A DNA stretch of 64,000 nt from Tolypeutes matacus (GCA_026826555.1 JAKSZT010054570.1:1250292-1314291); one strand, 5' to 3'; positions 45,243 to 56,694 are shown, counted from the stretch's first letter. The notes: generated by a model not told the origin, from the letters alone. Numbers and translations: made by a program.

Positions 45243-45392
45243 GACTGGAGGAGGAGAGGAAAGAGAAGAGAATAAAAGACGTGAAAGAGAAGTGATGAGT
45301 GAGGATGGAGAAGAAGGCAAGAAGGAAGATGGGAGAGGAAGAAGAAATGGTAGAGTTGGGAGAAACAGAGAAAGAGAAAAGAAACAAAGACC
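45243..45392 (+). repeat. Polypurine tract
   Basis: About 150 bases of A/G with few interruptions (gaggaggagaggaaagagaa and similar). Open frames across it are compositional. Confidence 0.75.
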
Positions 45393-48300
45393 CCTCAGGC
45401 ATGGCCACCCTTGGGCATCTTCTTCAATGCACCCACTGCCTTCCTTCTCACAGCTGGGGATGCCTGTGCAGCACCGTGTATAAATCTATCCCAGCACCTA
45501 CCACCCAGCATGATATAGTGAGAGACCTCTCTGCTTCCTTCACTGGGGTATTGAAAAGCCCAGAGTATGGCTTTTATGTCTATTCTCAGTTCTGATACAG
45601 TAGACCCGAGGCCTTAGATGGTTTCACATTCTGCATATGGATAGGGACTCCTGCAGCCCAGGATTTGTAGTCATTTGTAATTTTGCTGAGGTGGGAATCT
45701 GAATCCTGTGTGAAATAAGATGGCCTGCGAATGAACTGAACTGACCCCTCACAACCCATTCACATCCTAACATGGGTTTGTTCTCTTTTACATCTGCATT
45801 CAAAGTGGGGAATTATGTGTTACAGAGGAATTTTAAAATTTGGGTTTTAATTGGTTATAAAGGATCCATTATCTATGTTTAAAGGGAAGGTAGAAGATAT
45901 GAAGATGGGTGAAATAGAATGTCATACACAACTTTCCTGGGTGCAACTCAGTTTATAGTCATATGATAAATTACCTATTTTTGGTCAACATAAGGAGCAA
46001 AGGAAGATTCGAAAGGGAAGAATGAGAGGAGATTTTTGCTCTTTAACACATTTACCTGTGTCATGAGCTTTAGGTTCATTAACTTCAGAATTATTCAACA
46101 ATATTGAATGAGCGCCACTGTTACAGAACACCTGACACTCCTGGAAGGTTCCTATTACCCCAGAAGACCTTCAAAGTCTGCCTTTAGACACTTCTTATTG
46201 TGAAATGATGATGTCAAAATAGACTCAGCAACCACAGTCCCCCAGGAACAGATTCCTGGGAAAGATGCTGAAGTCTCAGTTTTAAAGAAAGTAAGAATGT
46301 GGGAAGTCCATCCATGGAAATGTTCCCACAAGAGATTAGTCACTGGATATGCATTTCTTATTTTGTTATTTGTACTAATATTTCCCATAAAAAAATGTAA
46401 GCACTTCTGGTTCTTGTTGCTGCTTTCAAAGCTAGCTCTCTACAAGAGAACCTAATTTAGATTTATTTGGGCAAGGCAAAAATGCATCTGTGAAGGCAGC
46501 CCAGATTGGAAGACACTAGAGAAGTGACAGCCTCTATGGCTTCCAATGAGCTTAATTATGGCCATTTATACATTCGCTATGTACACAGCCCAGCCACCTT
46601 TATAGATGTCAGCAATTATATGTCTAAAACATCCTCCATGTAGGCAGTGGAGAAGCCATTATCATCCCTGAAGGGATGAGCTTTTACTGGTTGCCGATGT
46701 CCTTGCCTCATTGCTCTATTGATTGTTAGATCAGTGTTTGGAATGACAGCTCCATTGGAACTGCTTAGAAATCACCAGCACATTTCCAGTTTAATTACAC
46801 TTGCCTTTGCCTGATGTATAAGGTTGGTGAGTTGCCTTTTAATTTTCTCTCAAGTAAAGAATCTTTCACAGAAATGATGTCTGTATTATGGTATTATACA
46901 ATACACAGTACGACATATATTACACCAATCCCTGCCATAATATATCTTCACAGCTAACAGGTAATGCTTTCATCATTAATGTAGTTTATTACTTTGCTCA
47001 TTATTTATTAAGCCAAATGGAAGGCAAAGCACAAAAGAGAGCTCATAACAATCAGGACCCCTAAATTTCAGTCATATAACAACTTCAGCTTTACAGCATG
47101 TAGGGAATGTGGGCTTTGGAGGTGGGCAGTCATAGGTTGAAAAAGCATGTTTACACTAATGAAGTCGTCTCTCTCTTAGACCCTTTGTTTCCTCATCAGT
47201 GAAAACCTTTTAATTATTGAAAGAATAGAAATGTGATTGCATATTTAAGATACCTGACACAAATCGATGCGCAGCAATACTACTTCATCAATATAGGGAA
47301 TTATTATGTTAAACTCTAAGCTTTCTCTCCATCACTTGAGTAAACAGTGGCAAGCAAGGAATTTCAATGCCTTGGCTAACTTACATAATTTGTAAACTTT
47401 AATCTCAAGTATTTTCCTCACTTCTCCTATAATCTGAAATAGTAAAATCACACCATAGCCCACTTAATTTTTGAGAATTTAATTGTACACATGTGGGGGA
47501 ATTAGGAAATAGCATTAGAGATTGCCCCAGGCATATCCCTCAATGAAATGATGTACCCCATCCCCCAAATGTAAAATGGGAGATACAATCTAGATCTCCC
47601 TAATAAGTCTTATTTTTTTGCTTCTTGTGATATCAATGTGATTTTTGTGATTAACAATACGTATTTTTATATAACATAATCTCTAAAAGGAAATCAAATA
47701 CTTTGGTGTTCTACTGAAGAAATGGTGATCTCTTCTAATGTTGGAGGGATAATTGACTTCTTTGGACTTAGAATTGGAATGTCAGTGTCTTATGTGACTT
47801 AAAGTATGACTATGTTTACTCTATTTTGGGGGCTACTTAAAGGTTTTTCAAAAATATTTTCAACAACCTACACATGATGTTTTTGTCTTTAACTTCAGAA
47901 CCTAATCCTCTATGACATATACAGTTGTGTCAAGCTCATCTCATTCCCTACTTTCAATTATGCTCATAACTTGATAAGACAATAAGTACTTTCAGAGTTC
48001 TTTTAAATCTTTTAGAAAAATATGAATTTGGTTGCTAAAGCTAATCCTTTTATGCTCTCTTCAGACTTACTCACCACAACCAAACATGTCTTTTGGTTTG
48101 TAGCATTAGAATCACAGAGTTATAAAATGTCTGAGATAGAGGAAATCTAGCCTCTTTGAACCCCCTAGTGCAGTCATTTTTCTGTACTAGGCTAGATACA
48201 GCAAGGTAGAGGCAGAACCATAGGCCCTTTAGTTGGGACACCAAAGTTCTCTATTAAAATACAGATATTTAAAAGCTTATCACATTTAGCCACTGGCATA

Positions 48301-49700
48301 TTAGTTTTTCAAATTAAACTAACTAAACTACTCAAGTGAGGGAGATTTGCATAAAGATTGTGATGGGAGTTTTTCTGTCCAACAGGGGCAGGAGCCAAGG
48401 ATCTCTTAAACAGGGCAAAGAAACTGCACTATCAGGGCTTGCTTAGGAGGAAGCTATGCCCTAGGAGTTAAGAGCAAAGTAGGAAGACACTAGTAATCAC
48501 AAAGACTGAAATATAACCTTGAATCATCTAAATTCCTGACTGGATTAAAGTGATCTTCCCTTACTCTACCTACCTGCCGCAAGAAAAGTAAATCCTCTTG
48601 GGAGCAAGTTAATAACAACCAGAGGAGCCTTTATACTTTTTCAGTAAATTTCTGGAAAAAAACACACAAAAGATCTAAGAGTGCTGCCTGGCAAAACAGA
48701 ACAGAGAAAGCCACTAGGAGAGGAGATGGAGAAGGGGTGCCACCGAGGAAGGAGTGCCTGATGAATCCTCAAAAGACTTTGTCCTTGGAGGTGGCAACTG
48801 AGATGGAGGGTGTGAGGCAGAAATGCAGCAGAAAACTGGGGCATGCTTTAGATAGTGCATAGAGTTCGTAGGCACCCTCTCTACAGCTCATTGCAAAAAT
48901 AAAGTTTTGCTTTCGGTAGATTTTATTATGAAATAGTTCATGTATATGGAAGGCCAGAAAGAATAATGAACAAACACACATGTGTACCCCAGACTTTGTT
49001 TGCTAATACCTCTACTCCCATTATCCTTATTATGACATTATATCTTTTAAAAATTTTTTACTAGGTTTAAGCCCCACAAAGACCACCAGGGGAAACTGTT
49101 GATCTTACAGCACTGGGTTTAATCAACTTGTGCAACACAGGAGCACTCCACCTTGATGGAGCCTCAGTAATCTTGCAAAAGGGGCAGTTAGAGAGAGGTC
49201 TTTTAAAAGTTTTGTGGGCTGGGGTTAGTCCTAACACGGTCTAGGCAGAGGGCAGCTGGAACTTATAAACTAGGCAAGTTGCTGGGATGAGCGATGGTTG
49301 TATTAGTTTTTGGCACACATGAGTCCAAACTGTTAAAAACAATTTATTTTGTCTATGGTCCTGTATTGGAATGTATGTGTATAATGATCTGATCTTAAAG
49401 AATTTTAGCTTAGTCCATTTTGTCCATACATCATGGCTTGGTACAGTTTGTTTTGTGATTTATGGTATAATTTTGCAAGTTATATTTCCTGTTTCATTAC
49501 TCAGTATCCTTTTAGTGGAGCTTTAGTAGGAGCAGTTGATAAGCTCACATGTTCAGCTTACCCTCCTGTACAGAAGATATATTTTGAAATTAAGATGGAC
49601 AGTATTTGGTAACCAATTGAATGTGAGTGGCAAAGGAGAAAGGAAGAATTGGGAATAACACCCAGATTTTTGACTTTGGAATCAAGGTCATCTCAATCAT
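45393..49700. other. Longest repeat-poor block, no gene recognised
   Basis: I recognise no L1, SINE or LTR over about 4.3 kb, unlike the rest of the window. 46500-46870 has a non-repetitive, balanced composition that could be a conserved non-coding element. 48900-49020 may hold an old repeat remnant. No exon, splice-bounded open frame or RNA gene could be supported. Confidence 0.4.
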
Positions 49701-49709
49701 GTTGGGACC

Positions 49710-50785
49710 TATATTAGTCAGCCAAAAGGGTGCTGATACAAAATACCAGAAATCTGTTGGCTCTTATAATCGGTATTTATTTGGGGTAGAAGCTTACAGT
49801 TACCAGGCCATAAAGCATAAGTTACTTCCTGTATTAGTTAGCCAAAGGGATGCTAATGTAAAATACCAAAAATGGGTTGGTCTTTATAAAGGGTATTTAT
49901 TTGGGGTAGAAGTCCACAGATACCAGGCCATAAAGTGTTAAGTTTCTTCTCTCACCACAGTCCATTGCCACGTGTTAGAGCAAGACAGCTGCCGGCGTTT
50001 GCCAGGGTTCAGACTTCTGGGGTTCCTCTCTTTCCAGGGCTGCGTTTCTCTCCGGACTTAGCTCCTGTTTCCTCCACAAGGTCAGCTGTAGACGATCAGG
50101 CAAACGGCTTGCTTCTCTTCTCCTGGGGCCTTCTTTCCAACATCAAAACTGCTTCTCAAAAGACTGCTTCAACTCTGTTCTTTGCCTTGCCTTTTATATT
50201 CGATTCCCCCACCCACCAAGGGGTGGAGCTCAATGCCCTAATCATAACCTAATCATGCCCAGATTAACAGATCAGTTTACAAGCATGATCTAATTATATT
50301 TTTGGAATTCATAATTACATCAAAGTGGCCAACTGTTACACTTCTCTCACCAAATCTGTTGCCATGTGTTGGAGCAAGATGGCTGCCAATGTCTGCCAAG
50401 AGTTCAGGCTTCCTGGGTTCCTCTCTTCCTGGGGCTTGTTTCTCTCCAGGCTCGGCTGTCCTGCTCTCTTCACAAGACCAGCTGTAGACTATCAGGTGAC
50501 CGGCTCTGTTTCTCTCCGTGGGGCTCAATTCTTTCTGAGCTCAGCTGCTCTGCTCCTATGTATGCTTACTTCCTGGGGCTCCATCACTAAAACTCCAACT
50601 CTCTTCTCTGTTGTGTAGTTTTCTCTGTGAGTCCCCTCCCCCTTGGTGGGCGGGGACTCAACATCGTACTGACATGGTTCAATCAAAGCCCTAATCATAA
50701 TTTAATCATGCCCAGGTACAGACCAGTTTATAAACACAATCCAATATCTATTTTTGGAATTCATAAATAATATCAAACTGCCACA
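49710..50785 (-). mobile_element. Solo LTR family X, copy 3, split by another copy
   Basis: The outer LTR runs 'tatattagtcagccaaaagg' (first G mutated) to 'tatcaaactgccaca' and is flanked by a perfect 5-bp TSD 'ggacc' at 49705-49709 and 50786-50790. It is interrupted at 49829/50341 by copy 4. After the interruption it resumes at 'ctctcaccaaatctgttgcc', exactly where it left off. It retains a YY1-like 'caagatggctgcc' at about 50378. Confidence 0.92.
49830..50340 (-). mobile_element. Solo LTR family X, copy 4, nested in copy 3
   Basis: 'tgtattagttagccaaaggg' to 'gtggccaactgttaca', 511 bp, same orientation as its host. TSD 'cttcc' (49825-49829) and 'cttct' (50341-50345), one mismatch. Its 3' part is closest to copy 1 ('aattacatcaaa' and 'cccagattaacaga'). 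Confidence 0.9.
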
Positions 50786-51000
50786 GGACCCCTCTCCTCC
50801 ATCTTTTAACACAAAAATTTGGAAGGCTTACTTACTTAGAAAAAGGATGTAGGCTCTAGTTTTCAGGACCTTGTGACTGCTGCTGAGCTGAGAATTGTTG
50901 AAGTTCATGTGGTTCACTGAAATGGGCCAGTGGCTCAATTTGTTCAGTGCCAGATGCTCCTCTCACTTCAATCAAAATTCTCATGCCCCACTGAAAACTT

Positions 51001-51410
51001 ATGATAGTCAAGCTTCGGACACAAAGTGATAGAAGTTCAATGCAAACTGGCTTAAACAGAAACGATATTTTATTGCCTGATGGAATTGTACTGAAATATC
51101 CGATTGGAAGTGGCCTTCTCCATTTCTCTACTTTCCTCTTTTTTTCTTTTCATTCTCAGCCAGTTCTTTATATCCTGCCAGTTTAGCATCCCAAGAGAAT
51201 GCCTCTTTCTTGGTATTCCACCAGAAGTACCTAGAGGGCTCTCATTTCTCCAGCTTTGAACTCATTACCATGGCCAAGTGGGTTGGTGTTTTGACAAGTC
51301 CTGGGCTATGTGGGTTGTGTGTGTACCCCTGGAACAAGCAAGTTCAGCTCTGCCCCAGCCACATGGCCCGTGTAGCTTCCCAAATGACATGGAAAGGCTA
51401 TTATAAAAGT
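51001..51410 (+). repeat. Possible ancient interspersed repeat
   Basis: 'caaactggcttaaacagaaa', then 'gatattttattgcctgatgg' and 'ccagccacatggcccgtgta', recall an old mammalian repeat of the same layout as 11170-11517. Family not assigned. Confidence 0.35.
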
Positions 51411-51420
51411 AACAACCCTA

Positions 51421-51640
51421 AAAGCCAGTACTGGATTACTTACTATATATCAGGCAGTGTTCTAACCATTTATATGTATTAGCATGCTATCTTCTCAGCA
51501 ACATAGGTACTATCATCCATTTTACAGCAAGGCCCAAGATTACATAACTTGGCCAAAGTCTTAGGGCTAGTAAGGGGAGAGTCAAAATCCAACGCAGCTG
51601 GCCAAGCACCAGAATCTGTGTTCTTATCCACTCCACCACA
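51421..51640 (+). mobile_element. MIR SINE
   Basis: 'tactatatatcaggcagtgt', 'tctaaccatttatatgtatt', 'atccattttacagcaaggcc' and 'gggctagtaaggggagagtc' occur in MIR order. Confidence 0.85.
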
Positions 51641-51649
51641 CTTCCCCCA

Positions 51650-53964
51650 GAGAAGGGGGAAAGGTGGGTGGCCAGGCAAAATTAATGGATTCTCATAAGG
51701 AGCGTCTTCCCGGTCTTGGGGATTGACCTCCTCCCCACCTGGTTAACTATTTTCATTCTTTCTTCCATGTGCTTTCCTCTACTCCTCCAAGGATTTCACA
51801 CAATCTCCCCACTATGAGTCTTTAGAAACAATATTGCCCTCACACTCCCAGGGTTGGTGTAGGGAAGTTGATGCTGACACAAGACAGTTTTTTTTTTTTT
51901 TTTAAAGCCTTACTAACTTACTCTTAAAAATAGACTTAAAAGAAAAGGAAAGAAAAAAAAAAAAACATCCCAGATCAGAAGACAGTCTCTCAGGTCTCTG
52001 GATTAATGCCTCAGATTTCAGTGAAGATGAATTTGCTCTTCCAATGGAAAAGCACCTGCCTTACAAGGTGACTACTTTCTCACTCCCAGAGTGTGCTGGC
52101 CAGGCAAGGAACTGAATATTACTATTTTCTGTTTGACTTTCAGGTGACCTATCCAAATCACTCTGTCAACACCTCCTGAAAGGCTGGTGCAAGCTTTCTT
52201 CTTTTGCCCACAGACTTTGTTTAGGTTGGGTGACAGCACAATTCCACTGCAAAAAACAGTATTAAGCATTTGTCAAGCATTGCCTGGGGTCAACTGTTTG
52301 ATTTTCCCAGAAAGCAATAAGGATATTCACTTTCAGATTAGCTTAACACATTTTCCTTCCAGGAGAAATGTTAGTGGAGGGAGAGGGGGTGGACTGGGGT
52401 GGAGGGGAAGGAAGGAGTCCAGAATGATCTTTCGCCTTCTCAGAGCTCCCTTGTTGGAGGATGGTTAATTGGAGCTGGAAACAGGAGTCGGGGAAAGGAG
52501 AGGTGGCCGGAGGCCCTAAGAGGGGAGGAAGGTGATAGACAGATGAGGGAGGGCAGAAAGAATTGCAAAGGGGGAAATTCGAGGAAAGCAGAACGCATTG
52601 CTGGCTGAAAAGATAAATTGAAGCCCCACTAATTCCACTTTTTCTGCCCTCTCCTCTCCCAGCCATAAGCTCACCGTTGCCATGTTTTCTGAACTGACAG
52701 TTTGGACATAAAGTCAAACCCATGGCCGGTCAGTCGAATTTTCCTCTACTTTTGGAAATAGGAGAATACGATTGCCATGCACATGACCCTTCTATTCATG
52801 CTCTCTCCTCTTTTTATGAGGGACAGAGTATGTGTAAATTATTCATGTTTTTCCCTACAGATGTGGATTTGCATCAGTGAAAATGTATGCCTTCTGTAAA
52901 AAAGTTCTTTTCACATGTAAAAATACATGCTAAAATAAACATTTCATTATTGCATCACAGATCTACCTTGTTTTTCTGTATTATAACTATGAACCATCGT
53001 TTCATTGACTGAAATGCACTACCATTAGATTCCAGTCTCATCTTAAATGATACTAGCAAACGTTCAGCAAACAGCCCCTTTTTATTCTCTTGGCAGTATT
53101 TATTTATTCTTTTTCAGGAAAAACAAAAAACAAAACAAAACACCAAAAGAATCGTTTAACTCTGCAAAAGATATATGAGGGCACATTGATTTTTACCTCG
53201 TGTAATCAATGTAAATTTATCCCTGTCCTGACCACAAGCCATTTGAATGGTGTGGTACATCTTTGCTGAGGATTAGAAATGCTTGATATAAGCAGGTGTT
53301 GGCAGAATCTACTCTTGTTTTTTCTTTTAAAAACATTTTTTAAATCAAAGTGATATATATTTTTATGCCAGATATTAGTATAATATTCACAATGAAAAAA
53401 TAGCAATACCCTGACTTTTCCCTGCTCATGCTAGGTACCTTCTGACAAGCAACTGCTTTAAATTCCTTTGCTTTTGTTATTTATCTTGATTTTTCTAAAT
53501 ATGTACTTAAATTGCAATTGTTTGACATCACAGTTTTACATATTACTTGTATTATCTGTTGACTTCTTACCACGGAAATTGACAATTTGGCATGCTAACA
53601 TCTTTCACACACACGTACCTTCACAGAAGAATTCTAGCACAATTCTGGTTAAATCTGTATTCAGTATATCCAGTATTGTGACTTTTTAAATATTGTTTAC
53701 CTATTAACCAAATATATTTACATTTCCTTATCAACTTTTTATTTCCCAGAATAAATTTTCTTGGGTTTTTCTTTTCTTTGGCTTTCTTAGAATTTCTTGT
53801 GGTTTACATATCCTTCACTAACTCTGCAAAATACCTCTCAGTCCAGTTTCCCACATAATCAAACCAGTCAGATAAATCACCCAGACCCCACCTACCCTTG
53901 CTTTTTCTTTATCCTTTTGACACATCACTCATAGAGCCCTCATTGTTTATTTCTGTCCATTTCT
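51650..53964. other. Mostly unrecognised single-copy DNA
   Basis: It includes a T-run at 51888-51903, a purine-rich stretch with a G-quadruplex motif at 52379, and AT-rich sequence at 53100-53800 that may be very old L1. No coding signal was found. Confidence 0.4.
52379..52407 (+). other. G-quadruplex motif
   Basis: G-runs of 3, 5, 4 and 4 with loops of 3, 6 and 4 bases fit the canonical pattern. It lies in unique DNA in the G-rich strand of a purine-rich segment. Confidence 0.65.
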
Positions 53965-53982
53965 AATCTGTACTGGCTTTTT

Positions 53983-54276
53983 GTTTGTTTGTTCTTTTTT
54001 TTTTTTTTTTTTAAAGATTTTATTTATTTATTCATTCATCCCCCGCCTGCTGCCCGCGCTCGCTGGGTCAGCCAACCACGCCACGCGGGCGGCCCGCCCT
54101 CACCAGGAGGCCCCGGGAACCGAACCCGGGGCCTCCCATATGGCAAACGGGAGCCCCACTGATTGAGCCACAGCCGCTTCCCTGTTTGTTCTTTTTTTAG
54201 GAGGTACCGGGGATTGAACCCAGGACCTTGAACATGGGAAGCAGGCACTCAACCACTTGAGCTACATCCGCTCCCC
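53983..54276 (-). mobile_element. DAS-type SINE with a second SINE in its tail (outer)
   Basis: The outer unit's head is at the right: minus strand 'ggggagcggatgtagctcaa', then 'gggttcaatccccggtacct'. The whole is enclosed by an 18-bp TSD 'aatctgtactggcttttt' at 53965-53982 and 54277-54294. Its T-rich tail region is interrupted by a second SINE. Confidence 0.93.
54002..54182 (-). mobile_element. DAS-type SINE, GC-rich subfamily (inner)
   Basis: Minus strand 'gggaagcggctgtggctcaa', 'tggggctcccgtttgccata', then a very CpG-rich body ('ccgcccgcgtggcgtggttg') and tail 'aataaataaataaaatc'. TSD 'tgtttgttcttttttt' at 53986-54001 and 54183-54198. The many undecayed CpGs make this one of the youngest insertions in the window. 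Confidence 0.93.
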
Positions 54277-54339
54277 AATCTGTACTGGCTTTTTTTCCTG
54301 AACTACTCACCCAGTTGTATCCCTTGTTGTATCATCTAA

Positions 54340-54720
54340 GATGATGCTAGCTACTCTAACAAATATTCTCCAAAATTTATTGGTTTAACCCAATGGAAGT
54401 TTATTCATATAACAGCCCAAAGCAGGTGTTTAGTAAGTGGTCTTCCACATTGTGATCGAGAGGCACAGACTCACCTCATCTTGTGGCTCTCCTGTCCTTT
54501 AGAGTCTTGACATAGGTTGCATCCAGTCTGTAGGCAGACAAGAGAGGATTGTATGGGAGGTTTGTATTTCTTGGGCAATAACTCAATCACATGCCAGCAC
54601 TTTACTGCAAAGGAGGCTGGGAAATGTAGTCTCTGTGCTAAGGAAAAGGGAGTGGGGTGAAGAAGCAATCTTTGAGGAGATATTAGCTGCAGATGTTCTG
54701 GAATTGAAGAAAGACCTGTA
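54340..54720 (+). repeat. Possible ancient interspersed repeat
   Basis: 'ggtttaacccaatggaagtt', then 'tattcatataacag', 'cacatgccagcactttactg' and 'aaaggaggctgggaaatgta' follow the same plan as 10021-10375 with its upstream part. Family not assigned. Confidence 0.4.
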
Positions 54721-55010
54721 TTGAATTAGTTGGATTTTAAATTTGTGTCCTGGTAGAGGTCAGGTCAACACAGTGGGAAACCAAGGCCATAAAGGTGAGG
54801 AAGATAGTTTGTTATTCACACGTGCCAGAGAGGGGGGGTGTGTGCCATGAGGGTGGTTAGGAAGGTGACTGGCTCAGGTGGCTCACCCAGCCGGTGGCGA
54901 GCACACAGCTGAAGACTGCCTGCAGACTATTGCCCTTATTGTGGTCTAGAGATGGAGGTTAGTAGATTTCCTATGGGAGTCAAGGATTGGTTAGTTAGAA
55001 GCAAATGTGG

Positions 55011-55084
55011 AGGGGGTGGATGTGGCTCAAGTGGTTGGGCGTCCATCTCCCGTATAGAGGGACCCGGTTAAAAAAAAAAGAAAA
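55011..55084 (+). mobile_element. Very short DAS-type SINE
   Basis: Head 'agggggtggatgtggctcaa' followed by 'gtggttgggcgtccatctcc'. The B-box region is shortened to 'gacccggtt' and passes directly into the A tail. TSD 'aagcaaatgtgg'/'aagcaaacttgg' at 54999-55010 and 55085-55096 (10 of 12). Confidence 0.85.
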
Positions 55085-55096
55085 AAGCAAACTTGG

Positions 55097-55487
55097 GACT
55101 AGAGGCCCAAGGGCGGTGGGGAAGGGACAGCTGTGGGTTTTGAGTGAACTGTGCAGGCAGTGTGGGTGGGTTTTGGGCTCTGGGGGAGTTTATGCCCAGA
55201 GCTGGAAAGCTGCTTGTTAACTAGGCCCGAGGTCATTTGTTGAGGCAAGTGGCTTAGCCGAAGTAAGATGCTGAGGTCGCACATAAAAATTTTTGGTAAC
55301 AGACATGAATCTTCTAATTAAAAATGTTCTGAATTTTGAATCCTACACAAGACCAATCAGAATAAATCCACACAGACTCTTTAGAGTAAAAATGATGGTC
55401 ATTGTTGTATTGGTTTTATTACTCATAGTTTACTTCCCTTTTCTATACTTGAGACTTGAGTCACGGCTCAACTGGTTGTAATATATC
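55097..55487. other. No recognised feature
   Basis: Nothing recognised between the SINE and the LTR. Confidence 0.4.
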
Positions 55488-56075
55488 TGTATTAGTCAGC
55501 CAAGGGGGTGCTGATGCAAAATACCAGAAATCGGTTGGTTTTTATAAAGGGTATTTATTTTGGGGTAGAAGCTTATAGTTACCAGGCCATAAAGCATAAG
55601 TTACTTCCCTCACCAAAGTCTACTGCCATGTGTTGGAGCAAAATGGCTGCTGCCATCTGTGAGGGTTCAGGCTTCCTGGGTTCTTCTCTTCCCGAGGCTT
55701 CCTTCTCTCCAGGCTCAGCTCCTCTGCTATCTCCACAAGGCCAGCTGTAGACTATCAGGCGAACAGCTTGTTTCTCTTCCTGGGGCTTTTTCTCTTTCCT
55801 CATGACCAAGCTTCTCTTGTGTGCTTACTTCCCAGGGCTCCAGCTCAAAAACTCTAGCCTCCCTTCTCTGCAGAGTGGTTTTTCTGTGAGTCCTTGGTGG
55901 GCGGGAACTCAATGTCCTACTAACATGGCCCAATCAAAGCCTTAATCATTATTGATCAAGTAAAAGTAAAACCTCTGAACCCAATACACTCTAATACACC
56001 CAGAGGAAAAGACCAGTTTACAAGCATAATCCAATATTTCTTTTTGGAATTCATCAATAATATCAAACTGCTACA
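55488..56075 (-). mobile_element. Solo LTR family X, copy 5
   Basis: 'tgtattagtcagccaagggg' to 'tatcaaactgctaca', 588 bp. TSD 'atatc' (55483-55487) and 'acatc' (56076-56080), one mismatch. It is close to copy 2 in the right half ('aaaacctctgaacccaatac'). Confidence 0.92.
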
Positions 56076-56155
56076 ACATCCTTAAGTAGTTCTTTCCCTC
56101 ACACATGAATGATAACTGGGTTGGCTGTATGGTCTTCCTTCTCAAATCTGAAGAC

Positions 56156-56352
56156 CAGTGGTTATCTGCAGGGGGGAAAATATGCCCCTCACCCGCAAGG
56201 TGTCATTCAACAATGGTGACATTTTTGGTTGCTACAACTGCAGGAAGGGCCTGCTAATGACATCTAGAGGGTAGAGGGCAGGCATGTTCTGCTATGCATA
56301 GAACAGTTCCTCACTGGGCCAAAATGTCAAGTGCTGAGGTTGAGAAACCCTG
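56156..56352 (-). mobile_element. MER20 (hAT-Charlie) element
   Basis: Left end 'cagtggttatctgcaggggg' and right end 'gctgaggttgagaaaccctg', with 'gacatttttggttgctacaa' and 'gacatctagagggtagaggg' between, match MER20 along its length. The 8-bp flanks ctgaagac and ctttaaac agree at 5 of 8. It is non-autonomous and old. Confidence 0.85.
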
Positions 56353-56690
56353 CTTTAAACATCGTGACATGGCTTCTATGGCCATAAGTTCTTTGGAGAT
56401 ATCTCTGATGCCAATCTGATTTTTTAAAATTTGAGGGCAGGAGTTTCATAGGAGTTTGTGAGATTTAAAAAATGTATGCTTAAAATGTAACAGGATTTCA
56501 TAAGGTTAAGTCTAAGTGTCATTTTTTTTTTCCTTCACAGATTCAAGTTTTCCTGTTGCACAGAAGAGTTTTGAGTGGTTGGTGTTCTGCCATGCGGAAG
56601 AGGCTCCCTGGATGAGAACCCATAAGCTGGCTTGATTCCTAACCATTTGCCTACAACATTCTTTCCTCAGTTTGTTCTCATGCAGTCCTG
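56353..56690. other. No recognised feature
   Basis: Nothing recognised. Confidence 0.35.
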
Positions 56691-56694
56691 CTTG

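Noticed and set aside
45292..45595. Lys/Glu-rich frames of 63 and 98 codons
   Set aside because: They come from a polypurine tract and show no domain or conservation signal.
49083..49092. Second CTCF-like core 'ccaccagggg'
   Set aside because: The downstream half of the motif (gcgc/tgct part) is missing, so the match is too partial.
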